Of a stretch of 31,055 nt of DNA, positions 27,401 through 31,055 are shown in pieces. Position numbers and translations under genes: made by a program. This stretch comes from a virus, in the IMG/VR virus record IMGVR_UViG_3300020455_000063, positions 1 through 31,055 of that record. One strand, 5' to 3'. The notes below the pieces were generated by a model. That model made no database searches. It was not told the origin of the DNA and was given only the letters and a program-made list of their open reading frames with translations. Numbering within the stretch: the first letter of the stretch is position 1; the number at the start of each line of letters is the position of its first letter.

Positions 27401-29642
27401 TGTAATTTAAAATCTCTACTCCATTTACCAATATACCAGTATGTCCAGGAGTTGTTTCATATACAGTCCCACTATTATCAGGTGGACAAACTTCTCTTAA
27501 TAATTTTTGTGATTTTAAACTTTTATTATTAAATTTAAATGGTGAAATTTTATTATCAGTTACAATACCAGTTCTTGTCTCATCAGTATCAACATTAATA
27601 AATTTTTCAGTATAAAGATCAGAACCACTCTTAGCAAATTTAAGTGTTGTTGAATTTACTCTTTTAACAAAGTAAAGACCCTCATCCATTAAAGATGACT
27701 TAACAACAAAATTGTCTATGGAAGTGCCACTTGTGGGATCTACATAAGAATCATTAATAATTTGTGGTGTATAATAAATCGAATCACCAGTATAGAATCC
27801 ATGATCAAAAATAGGAACACCAGAAGGAGTAGTGGTTGAATTGGTTATAATTTCATACTCATCTCCACTAAAACTTCCACTAAATATAATTTTTCCATCA
27901 TTAACACCCAATGATTGAGATCCATAAGTTGGAATAGATGGTGATGCTATAAGTAACTTATCTGTTCCTTTCTCCTTATATACATTCTGCACATTTGTAG
28001 AAAAGTCAGAAGCTTCAGGAAAATTAATGGCATTTGTTTTTAAAATTTGCCTTTCAACTGTATAGCTTAAAGTAGTATTAACCTCACCTTGACCCTTTAT
28101 AATAAATGCTCTACGAGAAGTTAATTGAGTTATATCTGATACAGGTAAATTACGTCCATCACTACCAACCAAAATAGCAACAGATTTATCTCCTATTTTA
28201 AAATCATGATCGGTAGTTAATATAATCTCATAAGTCCAATCAGATGTATCTTTGAGAGTAATACTCTCAACTTGATATACTGGAGAAACATTATAGAACC
28301 ATTCTTGTACTCTAAATCCAGTATCTCCAATTCCTAAAGTTTTAATTTTTATAGTATCATCTTTTTCAAAAAGACAATTAGTATTTTCATAATCAAACGT
28401 ATCAATTACTGAGGTAATTCTTACTTCAATAGTTTCATCCGAATCAATAACAGATTTTCCATATGCAAAAGTATTAATACCAATAGTTTCACCACTTAAA
28501 ATAGTCTTTCCAATTCCACTAAGTCCAAAAAATTGAGTTAGACTTTTTGATGTATATGAACTTACCCCTATAGTATTATCAATATATTTAAAATACAATT
28601 CACCAGCAGTACCAAACCCAACTGTAGAATCAACATCAATATATGTAAGACCTGCACCAACCTCTCCAATCAATCTTGTTCTAGGTGGTGTAATAAAAGT
28701 TCCGTATGTAGATCCCTCAACTCTAGAATCTCTATTATAACCAGCATCAATACTTAATTTATAAAATGTAGTTCCTGCACTAACATTAATAGGTTCTACA
28801 TGAGTTATTGGTGCATATGCTTTTTCAATACTCTGATCTTTATATGCATCTTGAAATAATGTAGATAATTCAAGATTAATTGGATCACCAGAAATTGGTT
28901 CTACAACAAAATCTTTTGTTATTTTATAATTTGCATTAGATGGTGTAAAAAGAAATTCAGATGGTCTTATAATTTTTACATTTTCATTATATAAAGCTTT
29001 AAATAAAATTTCAAAACCCCTATCAGTTCCTTTACTTAGATAAAAGTCTTTTGATTGTTTTATGAAAATATTTTGATCTAAATCTGAAGATAATTTTCTT
29101 GCTTCAAATCCTGGAGTAAGTTGATGTTTAGTCTTAACTAAAAATTCTTTAAGGAAGAGAGAACTTAAATTTTGTATAGAAACACCCTTATCATGCTCTT
29201 CTGCAGTAGTAGATTCAAATACTAATTCTTCAGGATTAATATCATTTTGATATGAACTAACACCAACAAATCCCCTAACACATCCAGTAAAAGCAAATGT
29301 AGTTATTCCAGTATAAGTAATGATTTCATTATTAATTTTCAACAATCCATAAGAATTTGGGAAACCCAAAGTTCCAGTGGGATTCTTTTTCATATCAACT
29401 TCAATTATGTCATTACTGAAACCTACAGAAGCACCCAATCCAACGTATTCAGTAAGACCAACCTGTTCACTAACTTTTGTATATTGATCAATATTTTGAA
29501 CCAAATCAATTGGTCCACCTTGATATTCTTGTCCTTGATAATACGACTTTAAAAATTCAGCAACTAATGGATAGTCGGATCTAACATATCCAGGAAGCTG
29601 ATTTTGAACAATGTTATTGAGCTGAATTCTTTTTGTAGACAT
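15462..29642 (-). CDS. gp7: Giant baseplate wedge protein gp7 with YHYH domain and tandem beta modules (4726 aa)
   Basis: Recognised as the T4 gp7 (wedge initiator) homologue by its place between gp6 and gp8, and by its N-terminus, which starts MSTKRIQLNNIVQNQLPGYV and runs through a conserved block to about residue 260. T4 gp7 has 1032 residues; this frame has 4726 without a break. A YHYH domain lies near residues 1280-1430, with the HSPIIGWAYDGNPIYGPYGY core starting near residue 1292. Repeated G-x-GY modules (such as NPGSGYT, NTGSGYG) and GIGTT/VGVGTT strings are scattered throughout. Residues about 3475-4025 hold six tandem modules with F-(T/R)-C and H-x-YPR motifs, interrupted at about 3680-3755 by a His-Phe repeat. 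The conserved end includes YYGPGNSNNSNLKRPVNWCR and VVRRSASLKYDQY. I see no membrane segment or signal peptide. No Shine-Dalgarno is evident before the ATG (29642), which follows gp6 by 17 bp. A fusion of gp7 with fibre-like sequence is possible, but I see no boundary that shows it. Confidence 0.85.
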   Translation of the reverse strand: MSTKRIQLNNIVQNQLPGYVRSDYPLVAEFLKSYYQGQEYQGGPIDLVQNIDQYTKVSEQVGLTEYVGLGASVGFSNDIIEVDMKKNPTGTLGFPNSYGLLKINNEIITYTGITTFAFTGCVRGFVGVSSYQNDINPEELVFESTTAEEHDKGVSIQNLSSLFLKEFLVKTKHQLTPGFEARKLSSDLDQNIFIKQSKDFYLSKGTDRGFEILFKALYNENVKIIRPSEFLFTPSNANYKITKDFVVEPISGDPINLELSTLFQDAYKDQSIEKAYAPITHVEPINVSAGTTFYKLSIDAGYNRDSRVEGSTYGTFITPPRTRLIGEVGAGLTYIDVDSTVGFGTAGELYFKYIDNTIGVSSYTSKSLTQFFGLSGIGKTILSGETIGINTFAYGKSVIDSDETIEVRITSVIDTFDYENTNCLFEKDDTIKIKTLGIGDTGFRVQEWFYNVSPVYQVESITLKDTSDWTYEIILTTDHDFKIGDKSVAILVGSDGRNLPVSDITQLTSRRAFIIKGQGEVNTTLSYTVERQILKTNAINFPEASDFSTNVQNVYKEKGTDKLLIASPSIPTYGSQSLGVNDGKIIFSGSFSGDEYEIITNSTTTPSGVPIFDHGFYTGDSIYYTPQIINDSYVDPTSGTSIDNFVVKSSLMDEGLYFVKRVNSTTLKFAKSGSDLYTEKFINVDTDETRTGIVTDNKISPFKFNNKSLKSQKLLREVCPPDNSGTVYETTPGHTGILVNGVEILNYKSFDQVHYGKLESIDVLAGGKEYDVINPPFLHIKDSVGIAATGYAAISGSLKEMRIIDAGFDYKEPPTLKIEGGNGSGARVSVNMQSIDHSVSFEAGSSRIGLDGDTLPSTIGFTTYHKFKNAEKVIYVTDGQQVIGGLTTSATYYAALVGTAGTTIRLHKDEAGVLAGINTIALTSKGIGKQFIKSVETKNIVESINILSGGAGYQNKKRTAVPAGINTSLNCIDIKNHDYESGEIVTYTCNGTPIAGLTTSTDFYVTKKNDDSFYLSSVGVGTTASDFYHKTKQYRPLTSIGVGTHNFNYQDITVTIDGDVGINSVGSETFELKVQPIFRGEVTSIHLSNNGVGYGSSEIINFIREPEITLLSGSNAQLTPIVDPNGKISEVVVENKGENYNSPPDLQLNGDGVGAVITPILKIVDLNGNASSIGIGTTVNYVLDSVNIIHKGSGYSKDNTSIDVISAGTGNKIRSNFQKWNVNLFEKYYQTNQISDDDGFIKDGNIELQYNHLYAPRKLRQTIYATNQEGKSLFGEPDLKKVNGQEVPSDNHSPIIGWAYDGNPIYGPYGYIKKAGGTVTQMKSGYIEESTIKENRPPLSIFPPGFFTDDYTYKSVSDETILDENNGRFCVTPQFPSGTYAYFATIDDSGSEQGGQFNTYKLPVFPYLIGKNYYSTPNDFNFLVSSNQDSYDLNNSKWCRNTTPYNLIYDDKVYYPYMPLPDKLSQTIDVIGTQPGFVESIGIETGGKNYQVGDKVVFDNANTKGNNAAASVSLLLGKPVSSVSAATSSITNVEIYPSSQKGIYSIVSTEPHQWVNRDIITVTGLSTTSSQIGGIYNAGITSTRLSVIGLGTTAVAIGTDGATGIVTHIDVRGDLSKLQSNDLLGIGTETIKVLNLEPLLSRIRVLRSINGVTGVSHTVTSEILEKPRRLTINSGFSSDYEYRINNQIYFNPVDSVGLGTRSGVGIGTTIAFSNPGIGLTQLFIQTKAIYLPDHGLKTGDKLTYSPNAGEGLNIRWDGVDAAYTGITTLTNGETLYAGVITEDLIGISTVKVGLGSTGTFVGIASTQRGSTTVFFSGLGTGVYHSFKTNYNVITGEIRRTSATVSTGQSHGLLNYENVYMNVVSGLTTTVTVKYNDYNRRLIVNPKSFTASGVNTTTNAFTITDHGYTTGDKIIHTASTPAGGLSNNGIYYIVKIDSDKFKLTNTDYDAKESKPDVIGITSTSSGTINLINPPLKAYKNSFVEFDLSDKSLGYVAQSTNYPAFLLNFYSDKNLTKQWETSPQSTVFNVTRSGTAGVSDDAKVTLSVTDDVPENIYYTLDPIVESTLPNVKKEINVDSEVLNGSEVQIVNSDYNGKQRITVGSTNEFTYTLRESPERLSYGTTSIISYETDSPTAYGAISEFEITSKGRNYYDLPGISTITTEVGSGAIIEARSTSVGKIKKIKVKDIGYDFASDTTIKPDTALPQIIKIDALMSIESIGITSFGRGYISAPELILIDGKTDKPILDADLKYTLGNPNVEILKNTKGISNAPARIITDRNSNGVGIATVGFNTVNYDVTIQLSVGFSTADTFPIAVGDKVFVEGVGVGIGTSAKGYNSENYDYKLFTITAVDQNYGGIGTVTYNLSDYFVGEAPGLSAGTYDFINSSGRIVPEKFMPTFDIKLKPNDFANSEVVEGSISRTRGTVQNWNPNTGILRVSNTDGFIINDVLKGLSSSTQGLASSIKTFDSYIKLNATSRVEKGWETDSGYLNSNLQRVQDSDYYQNLSYSLSSRVDIETWNDPVSALNHTLGFKKFSDYQLESTASVKVGLSTELSDVSVVNDLYGKGDLNCVYDFDLVSENALQINLDDSVSNEITFSSRILKDYSESVGNRVVSIDNFSGTFNSNPRATRFSTVARWTLADRRAVKYITYVRDKRYGGQRQLMIVDIIHDSTFGYINQYGRVESVYDQGDFDFAIAGSEGNLNFYPENFSVNDYWVASISYNLDDNLLSTGSTVIGRTLIDSESVTIGTGTGTTTIVGIASTYRSAKVIININPDVSGIEHEYNQLNIIHNGTDVDLMEYGRLTTINSAESIGGLGTYRGYIDGTELKVDFIANSEVGIGTTGVINTILVGMADSAYSGIGTVDLKHARLESRTTSIDSSSSPGITTVGQWPSEYEAGYGVVQVTDATNQAYEMFEFATVTDYISETSTETFDVEFANVGSNVSASGLGTFGSKVSSAGTVSLLFTPVASINAQVNVYFSAVRIQDDTKDTIDFNNGTIESGFGEYTGTESAVLRAFGLSHKGDPIFRKPFDGSSTSILNTDTNSINLPNHFFVTGEELIYTNPGSGYTMAIGVASTDGFVGVGTTTLLPSKVFAVKIDDETIKIAESAAKALQTVPEVVDLTSVGIGTSHCFNAINQNKKAIISLDNIIQSPIVSTSVTTHLTDQVFTTDDELEFAGITSFYGGDLIKIGNEIIRLDSIGIAGNDNIIRVRRSWAGTTLAGYGTGTVVTKVDGNYNIVDNTINFVEAPYGNVPLSTSTNPPDSRDWTGIATGSSFEGRTFMRSGVPDTANEPYWRNYIFDSLSSQFNGQKSDFTLQSGGSNISGIVTDTAIVLINDVYQTSGATNEFTITEDPTVGVTTISFTGTGSSTSDVNVGNLPKGGVLISVGSSEGFGYQPLVAAGGTVTVAAGGTIKSISIGNSGSGYRAGIQTVNVGIQTLSRKGTNVIGIGTAQITTGHITGIAVTNADHIFYSPRKVANVGYSSVTGISTITTQTDHGLSVGDEVRLSGIAFTCDYSPRVGIHTAVYDNISGIMTVTTAVGHGLSTSGQKSVVIFTGLAFTCGLDGGASTHYYPRGQDSAYHTAVKITKDGAKKTVTGAVYSPTTGIMTVTSASHGISNGDKVKFEPNSLIFTCAKDNYATSHPYPRKSDTIASQWIVVSNVTTNTFRVNVLPVAPSTYTGIHSFVSAVANGLTHNDGDIAIDVGYAANSDNFTHQFVSATSGAIVAGGSYAHRFIGSDPAAVISGGDYNHTFVSSGVGSVSVTGVGTTTATNATYDAGTGNLVLTIPSHGLSDSNTIGIATGGIVFTCSMDSHTSNHPYPRSTDPIAGITTAITGYTANTITVYVGTSATVTHNVSDATYNPDTGSLVLSIASHGLSADTSVRLKQDSLRFRCEFDDYATIHPYPRYTDPGFSTSINIDSKTDDTITLNVGTSKTALYSISTASYSANSGILTVSIGAGHSLRTGQSIGIKTESLSFRCSRDNYASVHRYPRKPDPYYTGTTVTAVGVGTTTFEVNIGVSTVPTFYVGLGSVQSAIIAPRLNNNSASKEDVAANGSEILHVINSKTFETQTGISTRNHEYARGGVVEGYSEVVIDDPLSYSGIGLTYSDTSSGIGDGATIDVVVGQGSSVVQFTIQNTGSGYGNLEKLTVPIGGTTGIPTDPNKTFTEFIVDVEKVFNDEFTGWSVGELQVLDNVERFIDGSKTEFPLTVNGESVSIVAKKGSKIVVEDILLVFVNSIPQVPGKGYKFPGGSVITFTESPKIGDTIEIVFYKGTGSQDVVERKVIETVKEGDDLTVGRLQTQDTWLQETARVPISVDSTDVVSTPPYYGPGNSNNSNLKRPVNWCRQTEDKIINEKGVGKDRELYEPVINPYSPIIKSVGIGSTVIYVENARPYFDPYDEVNNVSPTANDFVFQKKVKLISQEDKIGAAGTAIVSGLGTISSVAISTGGVGYSTATVSFATTSLSGNEVGVGTTSTLAYGTPIIGAAGTITGIALTSVGAGYTSSNPPMVLISPPAWSEEENKVDYYQGDSGIIVGFGTTTVGAGTTNYQLIFDLHIPLTSDLRDSNITGTAVTISGISTGDFFIVNNSTVGSATTSINSVDTGGAVIGVGTQFLNNVYEVNNYEIVQTATGVGTTGVGIGTTHLNRVFVKVTNFNTWSGQWPTFSGAGIQTGNYFGSYSWGKINLTSRSESNTYNAYTLGGTGGISTSPVVRRSASLKYDQYKTP
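17570..19220 (-). repeat. Six degenerate tandem modules (C-x8-H-x-YPR) within gp7
   Basis: Residues about 3475-4025 of gp7 contain six units. Each begins Y-(S/D/N)-x-x-(T/S)-G-(I/N/S)-(M/L)-T/V, followed by (S/G)HGLS or similar and a core such as LIFTCAKDNYATSHPYPR, IVFTCSMDSHTSNHPYPR, LRFRCEFDDYATIHPYPR or LSFRCSRDNYASVHRYPR. Five units keep Cys and His nine positions apart. The first unit, at the right-hand end near 19100-19220, keeps FTC but is shortened before the His. Units are about 75-90 residues long. At the DNA level the signature is a recurrent ggatawggatg-like string on the plus strand (for example near 17670, 17930, 18185 and 18710). Confidence 0.8.
18380..18603 (-). repeat. His-Phe repeat (H-x-F-V/I-S/G) between tandem modules of gp7
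   Basis: Between the third and fourth C-x8-H modules, gp7 contains four copies of H-x-F-(V/I)-(S/G)-(A/S): IHSFVSA, THQFVSA, AHRFIGS and NHTFVSS. The last two are each preceded by GG-(S/D)-Y. The spacing suggests short beta strands or a beta-helix rung with aligned histidines. Function is unknown. Confidence 0.65.
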
Positions 29643-29659
29643 TTTATAAATTTTCTATC

Positions 29660-31055
29660 TTAGTAGGATGAACCAGAGGTTGAAGGACTTGTAGTAGATG
29701 TAGTAGATGTAGTAGATGTAGTTGTAGTAGGAACTATGGAAGTTCCTCCTGTTGCTGCAGTAACGTTACGTCCACCAGCACGAACTAAACTACCATTTGC
29801 ATAACTTGAAGAAGTAATGTAATTAGAACCAGAGGGATCTAATCCAGAAGCAATTTCATCAACAACCATTTCAAAATTACTGTTATTAATATCTAGTTGT
29901 AAATAAAGATCCTGTAATCCAATAACATCATTAGAAAGAGGACATGCTGATATTTCAATAACAGTCTGCCCATCTTTAAGCATTCCAGATTGTACGTTAA
30001 TTGGATTGAGAGTAACAACCCCTTTTTTATAATCAATTGTCCCAACATTTCTCTTAACAATTTTTGGAGATTGTGAATCTATTGTAGGAACGGAGAATAG
30101 AAATAAAGATCCATTTATCTTATTTGTATTTGGAATATCTGCAATATAAACATCATCCATTATTCCAGCAATTCTAAATGCGGATGATTTAATATTATAA
30201 CCACTCATCCTTTTAATATAAAATTCATTACCAAAACCAATAGAATACTCTGCAAAAGAATTTAATACAACTCTTAAGTCTCTTCTCATGAAAAGTGTCG
30301 TTATATTAGAAGTTATTGATTCATTACTATTATCAATAAGTGATAAAAACTTACTATATTTAAATCTAGCACCATACTTATTCATTTCTGTTGATTCTGA
30401 ATACTTATTAGCATTATTTTGAACAATACTAGAAACTGTTTCAGCAGATTCGGCAAGATTTGAGTTAAAATATATTTTTGAATCAACTTCAAGGTAAAGA
30501 TACTTCAAATCAAGTATTTCTGGAACAATTCCTGCTACTGCATACTTCTTCAACTTCAATTTCATCTGTTCTTTAACCAAATTTGGAAGAAAATCCCCAT
30601 TTTTTGGTTTTATACTAATAAACACCTTTCCAAATTGAGGTGGAATTAAATCTTCACCACCAAAAACAGAAATTGACTCTGTTTCAGGAAAAATTTTTGC
30701 TGGAATTAGTGATTCATAGTCATTTGCTGTAATTGCTCTATTTTGAGAAGCATAAATTCGTGGAGCAAACTTTCTAACTGACTCAACAGACTCAATTGTC
30801 TCTCCGCCAGCAGCAGTTAGACCAGTTGTAAGCAAAGAAATGCCAGTTGTTACATTATAAGTGTTTGCATTACGTGTATATTGAATTCTTCCTGAAAAAT
30901 TGAAAGAACTTACTCCATTTGCTGCATCACCACTAGAAGTAATGTAATTAATTGTTATAAAATTACCATCTTCAAGTTCTTTTCCAAAAATTCCATCTCC
31001 AAAAAATATTTCATATCTTTCATCTTCAATTTCTTGTAAAAAATAAACTTTTGAG
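29660..31055 (-). CDS. gp6: Baseplate wedge protein gp6 (C-terminal part, 5' end outside the window)
   Basis: This is the C-terminal 464 residues of the T4 gp6-type wedge protein, which dimerises to form the inner ring of the baseplate. The frame is open to the right window edge, so the first visible Met-like codon (a TTG at 30835) is not the start. The upstream residues include YEIFFGDGIFGKELEDGN followed by SGDAANG, the FGDG...G..(I/L) pattern of the baseplate-J/gp6 family. Then come a RKFAPRIYASQNRAITANDYE segment and a PPQFGKVFISIKPKNG segment, both typical of gp6. T4 gp6 is 660 residues, so roughly 200 N-terminal residues are probably missing. The C-terminus is a Thr/Ser tail encoded by a 9-bp tandem repeat, which I do not associate with T4 gp6. 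Only 17 bp separate its stop from gp7, with no clear promoter, so the two are probably cotranscribed. Family identity is recognised from memory of the motifs, not searched. Confidence 0.88.
   Translation of the reverse strand, partial: SKVYFLQEIEDERYEIFFGDGIFGKELEDGNFITINYITSSGDAANGVSSFNFSGRIQYTRNANTYNVTTGISLLTTGLTAAGGETIESVESVRKFAPRIYASQNRAITANDYESLIPAKIFPETESISVFGGEDLIPPQFGKVFISIKPKNGDFLPNLVKEQMKLKLKKYAVAGIVPEILDLKYLYLEVDSKIYFNSNLAESAETVSSIVQNNANKYSESTEMNKYGARFKYSKFLSLIDNSNESITSNITTLFMRRDLRVVLNSFAEYSIGFGNEFYIKRMSGYNIKSSAFRIAGIMDDVYIADIPNTNKINGSLFLFSVPTIDSQSPKIVKRNVGTIDYKKGVVTLNPINVQSGMLKDGQTVIEISACPLSNDVIGLQDLYLQLDINNSNFEMVVDEIASGLDPSGSNYITSSSYANGSLVRAGGRNVTAATGGTSIVPTTTTSTTSTTSTTSPSTSGSSY
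29692..29727 (-). repeat. 9-bp tandem repeat encoding the Thr/Ser tail of gp6
   Basis: On the plus strand TAGTAGATG occurs three times in perfect tandem (29692-29718), followed by a degenerate copy TAGTTGTAG (29719-29727). Read on the minus strand the array encodes the TTS-type tripeptide repeats in the C-terminal tail of gp6. Because the unit is a multiple of three, gain or loss of a copy would keep the frame and only change tail length. Confidence 0.85.

Noticed and set aside
15462-29642. A bacterial giant adhesin or RTX-type surface protein
   Set aside because: The neighbours (gp6, gp8, gp13-gp16) and the gp7-type N-terminus place it in a phage baseplate. There is no signal peptide, no GGXGXDXUX calcium repeat and no secretion signal.
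1-31055. tRNA genes, integrase, insertion sequences, defence or toxin-antitoxin genes
   Set aside because: None was seen. All gaps between genes are 44 bp or shorter and every large frame is structural or a terminase gene.

Overview
The window is a late, virion-structural block of a T4-like marine myovirus. The evidence is gene content and order. Read on the minus strand (right to left) the window holds gp6 (5' end cut by the window edge), gp7, gp8, a giant DUF4815 virion protein, two small genes, gp13, gp14, gp15, gp16, a coiled-coil fibre-like protein and the start of a small Cys-containing ORF. This is the T4 baseplate-neck-terminase order. The T4 genes 9, 10, 11, 12 and wac are absent as recognisable genes, and the DUF4815 protein plus two small ORFs fill their place. 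The DNA is AT-rich, the YHYH domain lies inside gp7, and GIGTT/VGVGTT-type strings occur everywhere. These are familiar from cyanophages of Prochlorococcus/Synechococcus and from myophages of SAR11. Nothing in the window (no psbA, no tRNA, no integrase) decides between those hosts.

Layout: 29660-31055 gp6 (partial); 15462-29642 gp7, a single uninterrupted 4726-codon frame; 13868-15424 gp8; 6245-13861 DUF4815 protein; 6019-6243 and 5625-6029 small genes; 4749-5600 gp13; 3307-4749 gp14; 2266-3282 gp15; 1837-2265 gp16 (small terminase); 74-1792 coiled-coil/fibre-like protein; 1-48 start of a small ORF. gp17 (large terminase) is expected just beyond the left edge. Coding density is near 100 percent, with gaps of 1-44 bp. 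All genes are on the minus strand. Plus-strand ORFs are shadows.

How the genes work together: gp6, gp7 and gp8 build the baseplate wedge. The DUF4815 protein is probably the peripheral wedge/fibre-connector component. gp13, gp14 and gp15 form the neck and tail terminator. gp16 helps load DNA into the packaging motor. The coiled-coil protein probably decorates the virion as a fibre or whisker. Five NATAAATA elements, matching the T4-type late promoter, divide the block into transcription units: gp8 to the 134-aa gene; gp13-gp14; gp15-gp16; the coiled-coil gene; and the leftmost ORF. Four of the five lie on the stop codon of the preceding gene.

The most notable features are the size of gp7 and a set of small beta-type modules shared among gp7, gp8, gp14, gp15 and the DUF4815 protein. 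gp7 also holds six tandem C-x8-H-x-Y-P-R modules and a His-Phe repeat patch. I found no defence system, mobile element, RNA gene or CRISPR array.
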